DNA of 13,146 bases from Anaerolineae bacterium (GTDB lineage: Bacteria; Chloroflexota; Anaerolineae; B4-G1; SLSP01), in assembly GCA_016934645.1 (NCBI GenBank), contig JAFGSL010000581.1, forward strand, positions 1-13,146. Direction: 5' to 3'. Each line of letters opens with the position of its first letter. Position 1 is the first letter of the stretch. This document shows positions 6,442-13,060 of the stretch, one piece after another. The notes under the pieces were generated by a model. The model saw only the letters and a list, made by a program, of their open reading frames with translations. It was not told the origin of the DNA and did no database searches. The position numbers and the translations under genes are program-made.

Positions 6442-6480
6442 GGATTTTTGTGGTGGGGCAGAACCCCACCACAAAAATCC
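6442..6480. repeat. Perfect 17-bp inverted repeat hairpin
   Basis: GGATTTTTGTGGTGGGG (6442-6458) and CCCCACCACAAAAATCC (6464-6480) are exactly complementary around a CAGAA loop. The flanking genes diverge, so it is not an obvious terminator for either. It lies upstream of the protease promoter (-35 at 6500). Together with the heptamers and promoters it fills the 314-base gene-free stretch 6251-6564. It could be a REP-like element, a cruciform or a block against divergent antisense transcription. Confidence 0.8.
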
Positions 6481-6499
6481 CCTTGTAATCAAACAGACC

Positions 6500-6527
6500 T
6501 TGCGTTATCCTGGTGATTATCTATAAT
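6500..6527 (+). promoter_or_regulatory. Sigma70-type promoter of the metalloprotease gene
   Basis: TTGCGT (6500-6505), a 16-nt spacer and a perfect TATAAT (6522-6527). AAAGGA (6552-6557) serves as Shine-Dalgarno 7 nt before the ATG at 6565. The leader would be about 30 nt. Confidence 0.6.
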
Positions 6528-6564
6528 CAAGGGAAAGATATATTGAAGGACAAAGGAACATAAC

Positions 6565-8661
6565 ATGGAAGAAAATAGAAAACTCTGGATATGGATTGGC
6601 GTTATTGTCGCTGTGGTGCTGCTTTTGGCCGCGTGTACGTGCTGCGTTACCGGTGGAATAGCATTACTGTTCTACGCACGCCCGACCCCCTACACGCCGA
6701 CACCGCCAACGATTGCTTTACCGATCACGCCGGTCAGCCCGATGACACCGGTATCGCCCGATCTGCCGCCCACCATCAGCGCGCCGCTGCCCGATGAAGC
6801 CGAGGAAACATTGGCGGCACTTCGCGAAGCGCAAATCCCCGATTCGGACCTGCACGAGTTAGGCGTTCGCTTCCTGGGCGTTCCGGCAAACACGCCGCGC
6901 ACATTGACCGCGCCCAATCCCGACTATCCCGTCGGAACCCGGCGACAGTTCAGCGTGTTGAACGCGGACGATGACGAGCAGTTTGAGATCTATGCAAAGT
7001 TGATCTACAAAACAGAGCACGTCTACATGTGGGTCGAAGAGGGCGCCAGCGTGGATGAAGACAAGATCATAGAGGCTGCCGACCTCTTCGAAGAACATAC
7101 CTACCCCACCAACCGCGAATTCTTCGGCTCTGAGTGGACGCCCGGCGTCGATAACGACCCGCACCTCAGTATCTTGCACGCGCGTAACCTGGGCGATACT
7201 GTCGGTGGATACTTCTCCAGCCCCGACTCTTACGTGCGTGCCGTGCGCGGCGACTCCAACGAGATGGAAATATTCTACGTCAACATCGACGGCGTCAACA
7301 TCGGTGACGACTTCTACAACGGTCTGTTGGCACACGAATTCCAACACATGATCCACTGGAACAACGATCGCAACGAAACGACCTGGCTCAACGAAGGCTG
7401 CTCCGAACTGGCGACGGAACTAAACAATCGCGCTTATCCCGGCGGCAACTACAGCGTCGGCGGCAGCGAATACTCCTACCTGCGCCGGCCCGATACGCAG
7501 TTGACTTCCTGGCCTGAAGGGACTGCCGGCGATGCTTCTCCCAACTATGGCGGGGCGTATCTCTTTATGAGTTACTTCCTCGACCGCTTTGGCGAGGACG
7601 CTACCAAGGCACTGGTCAACCACGGCGAAAACAGCATGGACAGCGTGGATCGCGTCCTCCAAGATAACCTAGGGCTTTCTATAACACATGCCGACCTGTT
7701 TGCCGACTGGACAGTCGCCAACCTGCTGGACGACACCACATTCGCCGACAGGCAATACGGCTATCCGAGCATCAGCGTCGGCAGCCCCCGTATGGATGCC
7801 ACCTACCGCGTCAACAACGATTCGGTCACCAACCGCACCACCGTCAACCAGTACGGCGTGGACTACCTCAAGGTACAATCCAAAGCGCCGGTTACCTTCA
7901 GCTTCAGCGGATCCACCCAGACCATGTTGATGGATACCCAGGCATACAGTGGGAAATACCTCTGGTGGTCCAACCGCGAAGACGAATCCGACGCCCGGCT
8001 CACGCGCATCGTCGATTTACGCGACGCGACCGAGGCGGAACTACGCTTCTGGGCGTGGTATCACATTGAGGAAGACTGGGACTATACCTACGTCGCCGTT
8101 GGAACGACCGCAGAGGGAACGATCCCCGGTGACCCCGGCTCGACCGACATCCAATGGGAAACCCTGAGCGATAGTGGCCTGGGTTGCCGTTCCACTAATC
8201 CCAACGGAAGCAACTTCGGCTGTGGATTGACCGGCGAAAGCTATGGCTGGAAACAGCTCGGCGCCGACCTCTCGGCCTACGCCGGGCAGGAGATCGCGCT
8301 GCGCTTCGAGTACATCACCGATGCCGCCGTAAACCAGTCCGGCTTTGCGCTGGATGACGTGGAAGTGATCGTGGATGGTCAAACGCTGTTCTTCGACGAT
8401 ATGGAAACCCACGCGGATGCGTGGATCGCCGAAGGTTTCGTGCGTCACGCCAACATCCTGCCACAAACCTGGATCGTGCAAGTCGTCATTGATGGGGGTG
8501 AACCGCAGGTCGAGCGCCTGTTGATGCAAAACGGCACAGCCGGCACCTGGACGATCCCCCTAAGCAGCCAGCAGAACGAGGCGGTCATCATCATCTCTGC
8601 TCTGGCTCCGGTGACGACGGAAATGGCGGCTTACGAGATCCTGCTGGAGCCCGCGCCGTAG
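6565..8661 (+). CDS. Membrane-anchored HExxH metalloprotease (M6 / immune-inhibitor-A or M30-like)
   Basis: This is a 698-residue exported protein. Residues 8-37 form a hydrophobic anchor that contains LLLAACTCC, which could be read as a lipobox (C24), but the hydrophobic run continues, so a simple membrane anchor is equally possible. A Pro/Thr-rich linker follows (40-76). The catalytic domain has HEFQHMIHW with H257, E258 and H261, then TWLNEGCSELATEL, where E277 or E281 should supply the third zinc ligand or its partner. C-terminal beta-sandwich regions (about 440-625) include VDLRDATEAELRFWAWYHIEEDWDY and FALDDVEVIVDG, as in MAM-like domains of M6 proteases. It probably digests extracellular protein. 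The HEFQHMI...WLNEG pattern is also close to hyicolysin-type M30, so the exact family is uncertain. A complete gene with its own promoter, followed by a repeat element 31 nt after the stop. Confidence 0.85.
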   Translation: MEENRKLWIWIGVIVAVVLLLAACTCCVTGGIALLFYARPTPYTPTPPTIALPITPVSPMTPVSPDLPPTISAPLPDEAEETLAALREAQIPDSDLHELGVRFLGVPANTPRTLTAPNPDYPVGTRRQFSVLNADDDEQFEIYAKLIYKTEHVYMWVEEGASVDEDKIIEAADLFEEHTYPTNREFFGSEWTPGVDNDPHLSILHARNLGDTVGGYFSSPDSYVRAVRGDSNEMEIFYVNIDGVNIGDDFYNGLLAHEFQHMIHWNNDRNETTWLNEGCSELATELNNRAYPGGNYSVGGSEYSYLRRPDTQLTSWPEGTAGDASPNYGGAYLFMSYFLDRFGEDATKALVNHGENSMDSVDRVLQDNLGLSITHADLFADWTVANLLDDTTFADRQYGYPSISVGSPRMDATYRVNNDSVTNRTTVNQYGVDYLKVQSKAPVTFSFSGSTQTMLMDTQAYSGKYLWWSNREDESDARLTRIVDLRDATEAELRFWAWYHIEEDWDYTYVAVGTTAEGTIPGDPGSTDIQWETLSDSGLGCRSTNPNGSNFGCGLTGESYGWKQLGADLSAYAGQEIALRFEYITDAAVNQSGFALDDVEVIVDGQTLFFDDMETHADAWIAEGFVRHANILPQTWIVQVVIDGGEPQVERLLMQNGTAGTWTIPLSSQQNEAVIIISALAPVTTEMAAYEILLEPAP

Positions 8662-8665
8662 TCCC

Positions 8666-8851
8666 ATCCTTGCGAAGGCTACAAGTCAGAATCCTTAGAG
8701 CCTGTATAAAGAATAAGTTCCCGCGCAGAGCGCCCCGGGGACGGGGCTTAGAGCGAAAAACGGGAAGTTATATTTTTACGAACCCTTAGAAGGTAATGCG
8801 CCATCCGAGACTATACTGATGCCAGAATCTGCTCAAAACCTTCGCAAGGAT
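8666..8851. repeat. 13-bp inverted repeat flanking element B and the murI start
   Basis: ATCCTTGCGAAGG (8666-8678) and CCTTCGCAAGGAT (8839-8851) are exact reverse complements. The left arm is 5 nt after the protease stop. The right arm lies in codons 7-11 of murI, and the repeat element and murI start codon lie between them. Each arm is itself nearly palindromic. Long-range pairing could influence murI translation; chance is also possible. Confidence 0.45.
8693..8790. mobile_element. Palindromic MITE-like element, copy B
   Basis: This 98-nt element is bracketed by an exact direct repeat, CCTTAGA (8693-8699 and 8784-8790). The inner ends AATAAGTTCCCG and CGGGAAGTTATAT are inverted copies with one or two differences. 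The core (GCGCCCCGGGGACGGGGC) folds on itself. Bases 8708-8749 are identical to 13074-13115 in copy D. It sits between the protease stop and murI, so murI's upstream region is largely made of this element. Confidence 0.75.
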
Positions 8852-9649
8852 TCCAATGCGTCACCCATCGGCGTCTTCGACTCGGGTGTAGGTGGGCTTT
8901 CCGTGTGGCGGGAGATCGTCCGCCAGTTGCCCGCCGAAGACACGCTATACTTCGCCGATCAAGCGCACATCCCCTACGGACAACGTCCACTGGACGAGGT
9001 ACGCCACCTGACAGAAAACATCACACGCTTCTTGCTGGCGCAGGGCGCCAAGATCATCGTGGTGGCGTGCAACACCGCTTCCGGTGCGGCGCTGTACGCA
9101 CTGCGAGAGACGTTCCCCGAGGTGCCCTTCGTGGGTATGGAACCGGCGGTGAAGCCCGCCGTCGAACACACGCGCACCGGCATCGTCGGCGTGATCGCTA
9201 CGCCCGCCACGTTCCAGGGTGACCTCTTCGCCGGACTAATCCAACGCTTCGGCAACGGCTTCGACATCCACACGCAAGCGTGCCCCGGGCTGGTCGAAGT
9301 CGTCGAAGCCGGGGCGCTCGACACGCCGGAGACGGAAGCGCTGCTGCGGCGCTATCTCGTTCCACTCCTCGACGCTGGTATCGACCAATTAGTACTCGGC
9401 TGTACCCACTATCCCTTCCTGAGTCCGGTGATCCAATGCATCGTCGGCCCAGAGGTGACGCTCATTGACCCCGCACCCGCCGTCGCCCGGCAGGTAAAAC
9501 GCGTGCTGGCCCGGCGCAACTTGCTCGCCTATGACGGTCGACAGGGCCAACACCGGTTCTATACCAGCGGCGATCCCGCGCAGTTTTCAGCAATGACACA
9601 CACACTCACCGGCGCTGAAAATCCCGCCACACAACGGAGCCGGATATGA
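8819..9649 (+). CDS. murI: Glutamate racemase
   Basis: This is a 276-residue cofactor-independent glutamate racemase, which makes D-glutamate for peptidoglycan in the cytoplasm. The motif PIGVFDSGVGGLSV (16-29) carries the conserved D21-S22. VVACNTASGA (81-90) holds catalytic C84, and LVLGCTHYPFL (191-201) holds catalytic C195 with H197. The QAHIPYG loop (48-54) is also conserved, so all key residues are present. Length is normal for the family. The ATG at 8819 is the only reasonable start before the PIGVFDSG motif, but no clear Shine-Dalgarno precedes it, which is unusual beside the strong sites of its neighbours. The upstream region is occupied by a repeat element ending at 8790. The stop overlaps the next gene by 4 nt (ATGA), so the two are translationally coupled. 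Confidence 0.95.
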   Translation: MPESAQNLRKDSNASPIGVFDSGVGGLSVWREIVRQLPAEDTLYFADQAHIPYGQRPLDEVRHLTENITRFLLAQGAKIIVVACNTASGAALYALRETFPEVPFVGMEPAVKPAVEHTRTGIVGVIATPATFQGDLFAGLIQRFGNGFDIHTQACPGLVEVVEAGALDTPETEALLRRYLVPLLDAGIDQLVLGCTHYPFLSPVIQCIVGPEVTLIDPAPAVARQVKRVLARRNLLAYDGRQGQHRFYTSGDPAQFSAMTHTLTGAENPATQRSRI

Positions 9650-10170
9650 AGTACACGTTCGTGCCAATGAACAAAGCGTACGCGACCGAGATCGTGAATA
9701 CCTGGAAGTATGAGAACGAATATGCCATCTACGATTATTCCAACGAAGCTGACCATATGTTGGATGAAGAAGCCTGGAAAGGCGGAATATTCGCCATTCT
9801 GAATCAGGACGGGGGATTGATCGGGGAGCTTTCGATTGAGTTCCTCGACGAAGAAGAGGAATTCACCCCCTACTCCGAGTTTAACAACCGGGAGCTTACC
9901 AATCAGCGGATATTGTGGATCGGCTTCGGGATGCGGCCCGATCTGATCGGGCAAGGATGCGGCGCTGAATTTGTGATGGGGTGTGTTCAGTACGCGGTAG
10001 AACATTTCCAATACCGCGGAGAATACGTAGGGTTGGGCGTGGCGTTGTTTAACCAACGAGCCATCAGAGCCTACGAAAAAGCAGGTTTCCAGGTCTTTGA
10101 GCGTACCGTGGGCGCGATCGGCGGCAAGGAATTCGAGTGTGTATATATGCGCAAGAAGCTAAAAGAATAG
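9646..10170 (+). CDS. GNAT family N-acetyltransferase
   Basis: This is a 174-residue acyl-CoA N-acyltransferase. The acetyl-CoA pyrophosphate-binding motif A is seen at about 92-109, IGFGMRPDLIGQGCGAEF, with the QGCGAE version of Q/RxxGxG/A. Motif B follows as GVALFNQRAIRAYEKAGFQ (131-149). The N-terminal part (YEHEY-like KYENEYAIYDY, acidic loop 67-73) is typical of the branch that modifies small molecules or amino acids. The substrate cannot be deduced. Its ATG overlaps the murI stop by 4 nt, with GGAG at 9636-9639 as ribosome-binding site, so it is co-expressed with murI. Base composition looks less GC-rich than the flanking secreted-protein genes, as does the next gene, which could mean a separate origin for the pair. 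Confidence 0.88.
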   Translation: MKYTFVPMNKAYATEIVNTWKYENEYAIYDYSNEADHMLDEEAWKGGIFAILNQDGGLIGELSIEFLDEEEEFTPYSEFNNRELTNQRILWIGFGMRPDLIGQGCGAEFVMGCVQYAVEHFQYRGEYVGLGVALFNQRAIRAYEKAGFQVFERTVGAIGGKEFECVYMRKKLKE

Positions 10171-10191
10171 TGCCAGACAGACGAAACTAAG

Positions 10192-10620
10192 ATGAAACGG
10201 ACTGACTATTTCATCGTTTCCGTTAGAGAACTACCCGTCAAAGTCATTTATGACGGAAATCAGGTGCAAGTCCTGACCTATGAGTTCGAGACAGGCGATT
10301 TCATTCCGAACGTCACGAATTGGGCGACCCTCTACTTTAGCCATGATGCTATTGAGCAAGTATCCAAAGAGGCGTTCGAAGACTACGTCACGACGTTGCG
10401 AGAGCTTTGTCATCTTGAAGCTCCCCGGTATTACATCATAGACAAGCAGCCCATAAAAGTCCTCCCCGTCAACGATCGTTATCCAGTAGACCCACAGGGC
10501 TTTATCATTCTCATCAGCTTTCTTAGGGTTTGTAAAAGAATAACCTCCCGCAACGTCACCCTGAGCAAAGCAAAGGGTCTCGGCGTCAACGGGCGAGATT
10601 CTTCGCTTCGCTCAGAATAA
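10192..10620 (+). CDS. Small protein of unknown function with repeat-derived C-terminus
   Basis: This ORF encodes 142 residues and I do not recognise the family. Residues 1-110 look like a real, soluble alpha/beta protein with acidic and aromatic residues (FIVSVRELPVKVIYDGNQVQVLTYEFETGDF; then HDAIEQVSKEAFEDYVTTLRELCHLEAPRYYI). Codon 111 is the first CTT of repeat element C. The last 32 residues (LRVCKRITSRNVTLSKAKG and on) are therefore encoded entirely by the element, and the native C-terminus has been lost or replaced. It follows the GNAT gene by 21 nt on the same strand and may belong to the murI-GNAT operon. The ribosome-binding site is weak. The protein may no longer be functional. Confidence 0.6.
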   Translation: MKRTDYFIVSVRELPVKVIYDGNQVQVLTYEFETGDFIPNVTNWATLYFSHDAIEQVSKEAFEDYVTTLRELCHLEAPRYYIIDKQPIKVLPVNDRYPVDPQGFIILISFLRVCKRITSRNVTLSKAKGLGVNGRDSSLRSE

Positions 10621-10661
10621 CGGCGCTGTAGTCGGGAACGTATAAATTTACAGGTCCTTAG
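10522..10661. mobile_element. Palindromic MITE-like element, copy C, with a nested second palindrome
   Basis: The ends are CTTAGGGTTTGTAAAAG with AATAACCTCCCG on the left, and CGGGAACGTATAAATTTAC with AGGTCCTTAG on the right. CTTAG is in direct orientation at 10522-10526 and 10657-10661. Its middle is different from the other copies: a 29-nt imperfect inverted repeat (10554-10582 with 10594-10622), whose 22 matches and 7 transitions recall the common CTGAGCGAAGCGAAG interspersed repeat. The element is thus a composite. It interrupts the unknown gene at codon 111. Confidence 0.7.
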
Positions 10662-10776
10662 TTTTTGCTTAAAGCGGACATGGATGCGTAGCATCCGATC
10701 AAATCCGCGTACGCTGGGGGGTTCCTTGCACCAGACGGGGATCTGCCGATCCCCTCGAAGCAAGCATGTTAAGGAC
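10654..10776. repeat. Structured non-coding segment between elements C and E
   Basis: GTCCTTA (10654-10660) and TAAGGAC (10770-10776) are inverted. Inside are two perfect hairpins: GGATGC-GTA-GCATCC (10682-10696, within a GCGGA/TCCGC stem at 10674-10708), and GGGGATC-TGCC-GATCCCC (10737-10754, within CTTGC/GCAAG at 10725-10764). There is no credible ORF. It could be a third palindromic element or a small structured RNA; I cannot decide. Confidence 0.5.
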
Positions 10777-10865
10777 TGAAAGCTAAATAACTTGCCCATT
10801 TGCGAGGCTTCCTATACCCGCTTTCAGTTTGAATTGGGGAAGTTATTTAGTACCCATTCCTAAGG
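10769..10865. mobile_element. Palindromic MITE-like element, copy E (divergent)
   Basis: CTAAATAACTT (10783-10793) and AAGTTATTTAG (10840-10850) are perfectly inverted and correspond to the ATAACTTCCC end core of copies A-D. CTGAAAG/CTTTCAG (10776-10782, 10821-10827) is a second inverted pair. The boundaries TTAAGG (10769-10774) and CTAAGG (10860-10865) are direct repeats, the complement of the CTTAG seen at the other copies. At 97 nt its length equals that of copy B within one base. It lies 60 bp upstream of the amylase start. Confidence 0.55.
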
Positions 10866-10924
10866 ACCCGTGCAGTCAGATCACAGACAGTGGAAAAAGT
10901 TCATTCCCATATGGAGGCGCTCCT

Positions 10925-12718
10925 ATGCTCAAGATCGGTCGGTCCTTTGTAAGCCTTATTGTATGTATGTGTTTTGTGGCAGCATGCCAGGGCGGAACGC
11001 CTGCCGCGCCGCCCACGGCTACCGTTGAACCATCTCCTACTCTCTCCCCCACCTCCATCCCACCCACCCCGACGCCAACGCTTACGCCGACCGCCACGGT
11101 CGTCCCGCTCGATCTCGTCGCCGCGGAAGCACGCACGCCGCAGGTCACATCGCCCGTGGGGATGGACGGCGACCCCGCAGACGGGGGCGACCCCGCAGAC
11201 GGGGGCGTCCTCGTCTCCGGGACCGGCGACATGCCCTGGTGGAACGACACCGTCTTCTACGAAATCTTCGTGCGCAGTTTCTACGATAGCGACGGCGACG
11301 GCATCGGCGATCTCAACGGCCTGATCGAGAAGTTGGATTACCTCAACGACGGCGACCCCACCACTAGCGATGACCTGGGCATCACCGGCATCTGGCTGAT
11401 GCCCATTATGGCGTCCCCCAGCTACCACGGCTACGACGTGACCGACTATTACACGGTCAACCCGGAGTACGGCACCAACGCCGACTTCAAACGGTTGATG
11501 GAAGAAGCGCACAAGCGCGGCATCGCCGTCATCATCGACCTGGTGCTCAATCATACCTCCACGCAACACCCCTGGTTCAGCGAGGCGCAGGACCCGAACG
11601 CGGACAGACACGACTGGTATCTGTGGCGCGAGACGGGCGGCACGGGCTGGCACCGGTTGGGTAGCAGCTACTACTTCGGCCTGTTCTGGGATCAGATGCC
11701 CGATCTGAATTTTGAGAACCCCGAAGTAACAGCCGAGATGCACAACGTCACGCGCTACTGGTTGGAAGAGATGGGCGTGGACGGGTTCCGCCTGGACGCC
11801 ATCAAACATTTGATCGAGGAAGGCACAGAAACAGAGAACACTCCGGCGACGCTGGATTGGTTCGAGGCCTTCTACGATTTCTACAAGAGCGTCGACCCGC
11901 ACGCCTTTGCCGTCGCCGAAGTCTGGAGTCCCACTTCCATCGTCGCGCAGTATACCGGCACGAAAGTGGATGTATGCTTCGAATTCGATCTAGCCGAAGC
12001 CATACGGAGCACGGCGTTTAGAGGAAGCCCAACCGGCCTGCTGATGGCCCAGGAGAACGTCGTCGACGCTTACCCGCCGGGACAGTACGCGACGTTCCTC
12101 GCCAACCACGATCAGACCCGCACCCGCTCCACCCTGATGAACGACGAGCAGGCCAAAGTCGCGGCGACGCTGCAATTCACCTTCGGCGGAGTGCCGTTCA
12201 TCTACTATGGTGAGGAAATCGGTATGCAGGGCGCCAAGCCCGACGAGAACATCCGCCGTCCTTTGCAATGGACGCCCGACGGCGGCTTCAGCACAGGGAC
12301 ACCCTGGCGCGGCTACTACGAGGACTACGAAACGCGCAACATCACGACACAAAACACGGCGCCGGACTCCATCCTCAACCACTACCGCGCCCTGATCGCG
12401 CTGCGCAACCAACACGCCGCGCTGCGCATCGGGAACTGGCTACCGGTGACGGCGGAACCGCGCTCGGTCTACAGTTATGTCCGCGCGAGTGAAGGAGAAG
12501 CCGTGCTGGTGGTGGTCAACCTGAGTGGTCAAGCCGTGGCCGATTACACACTCGAACTTAAGGCCGGGCCGTTTATCGCAGACCTGCAACCGGCGTTCCT
12601 GATCGGCGACGGCGATTTGTACCTACCGCCCGTCAACGCTGACGGTGGTTTCGATGCCTACCGCCCGATTCCAGTGCTGCCGCCATATAGCAGCACGGTG
12701 ATCCAGTTTATGCCATAA
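10925..12718 (+). CDS. Secreted lipoprotein alpha-amylase, GH13 (GH13_36-like)
   Basis: This is a 597-residue glycoside hydrolase. A lipoprotein signal peptide ends in FVAA-C21, followed by a Pro/Thr linker (29-61) that holds the enzyme off the membrane. The GH13 barrel begins near 108 (VFYEIFVRSFYDSDGDGIGDL, with a probable calcium loop). The four conserved regions are DLVLNH (205-210), GFRLDAIKH with nucleophile D291, AVAEVW with acid/base E332, and FLANHDQ with H395/D396. A short C-terminal beta-domain ends at residue 597. It cleaves alpha-1,4-glucans outside the cell. The opening resembles Halothermothrix- and Thermotoga-type lipoprotein amylases placed in GH13_36 (from memory). The ATG at 10925 is chosen because GGAGG (10913-10917) is 7 nt upstream and a signal peptide follows at once; a longer frame reaching to 10829 would start inside repeat element E. 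Confidence 0.92.
   Translation: MLKIGRSFVSLIVCMCFVAACQGGTPAAPPTATVEPSPTLSPTSIPPTPTPTLTPTATVVPLDLVAAEARTPQVTSPVGMDGDPADGGDPADGGVLVSGTGDMPWWNDTVFYEIFVRSFYDSDGDGIGDLNGLIEKLDYLNDGDPTTSDDLGITGIWLMPIMASPSYHGYDVTDYYTVNPEYGTNADFKRLMEEAHKRGIAVIIDLVLNHTSTQHPWFSEAQDPNADRHDWYLWRETGGTGWHRLGSSYYFGLFWDQMPDLNFENPEVTAEMHNVTRYWLEEMGVDGFRLDAIKHLIEEGTETENTPATLDWFEAFYDFYKSVDPHAFAVAEVWSPTSIVAQYTGTKVDVCFEFDLAEAIRSTAFRGSPTGLLMAQENVVDAYPPGQYATFLANHDQTRTRSTLMNDEQAKVAATLQFTFGGVPFIYYGEEIGMQGAKPDENIRRPLQWTPDGGFSTGTPWRGYYEDYETRNITTQNTAPDSILNHYRALIALRNQHAALRIGNWLPVTAEPRSVYSYVRASEGEAVLVVVNLSGQAVADYTLELKAGPFIADLQPAFLIGDGDLYLPPVNADGGFDAYRPIPVLPPYSSTVIQFMP
11171..11206 (+). repeat. Exact 18-nt tandem duplication in the amylase linker
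   Basis: The 18-nt unit GACCCCGCAGACGGGGGC occurs twice head to tail (11171-11188, 11189-11206) and encodes DPADGG twice (residues 83-94). It falls in the flexible linker between the lipobox and the catalytic domain, so length changes there would be tolerated. It is identical at DNA level and therefore recent or slippage-prone. Confidence 0.9.
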
Positions 12719-12755
12719 CATCGATTTATTGAGCCAGCTTACCTACTAGGAGAAA

Positions 12756-13052
12756 ATGATAAATAGATTTGCTTTCAAGTAGGTGACCGTTTTGCTAGCA
12801 ATAACCGGGATACTGATCTTGGTTGTCGCCCTTCTCCCCACGCGAGCCGAGACGTCCGCGCTGTCCCCGGAGTCGCCACAAGCGCGCACCCCGGCTCTCT
12901 TCGCAGCCAGCACACCGTTTACCGGGACACAACCCAGCCCGCGCTATGGCCACACCCTGACACAGATAGGCGACTTGATCTATTTATTTGACGGCATCAA
13001 TGCAGTGGAGCAAGGGGCAGCAAAGCTTGGGCCAACGGGCGAGGTAAGGTAG
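12756..13052 (+). pseudogene. Broken secreted Kelch-type protein gene (amber codon in the signal peptide, truncated 3')
   Basis: ATG at 12756 has AGGAG (12748-12752) 3-4 nt upstream and encodes MINRFAFK, then TAG (12780-12782). The same frame continues without a gap as VTVLLAITGILILVVALLPTRAE, which is a normal hydrophobic core and cleavage region for a signal peptide whose basic start is MINRFAFK. The simplest reading is one gene with a nonsense mutation at codon 9. Downstream, PSPRYGHTLTQIGDLIYLFDG (about residues 61-81) is the first strand of a Kelch / galactose-oxidase beta-propeller blade. The frame then ends at 13052, 8 nt before repeat element D, with no further blades. Restart from the GTG at 12783 is possible but lacks a good ribosome-binding site, and even then the product is only 89 residues, too short to form a propeller. 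Confidence 0.7.
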
Positions 13053-13060
13053 TTTCATAT

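Noticed and set aside
9559..10056. 165-codon minus-strand frame
   Set aside because: It is antisense to murI and the GNAT gene, both of which have clear conserved motifs.
10654..10776. Known riboswitch upstream of the amylase
   Set aside because: The hairpins are clear, but I recognise no conserved riboswitch core, and mobile repeats sit on both sides.
10479..10799. 106-codon minus-strand frame containing SERSEES
   Set aside because: The SERSEESR stretch is the usual spurious translation of the CTGAGCGAAGCGAAG interspersed repeat. The frame spans several repeat elements.
10829..10924. Longer N-terminus for the amylase
   Set aside because: It would begin with TTG inside repeat element E and place 32 residues before a perfectly good lipoprotein signal peptide that has its own Shine-Dalgarno.
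10901..11902. 333-codon open frame on the minus strand
   Set aside because: It is antisense to the amylase gene, whose four catalytic regions are intact. The shadow is Val/Arg/Gly-rich with no recognisable fold.
12780..12782. TAG read as pyrrolysine or another recoded amino acid
   Set aside because: Nothing nearby suggests recoding. A Pyl residue in a signal peptide is implausible, and the gene is also truncated downstream, so decay explains it better.
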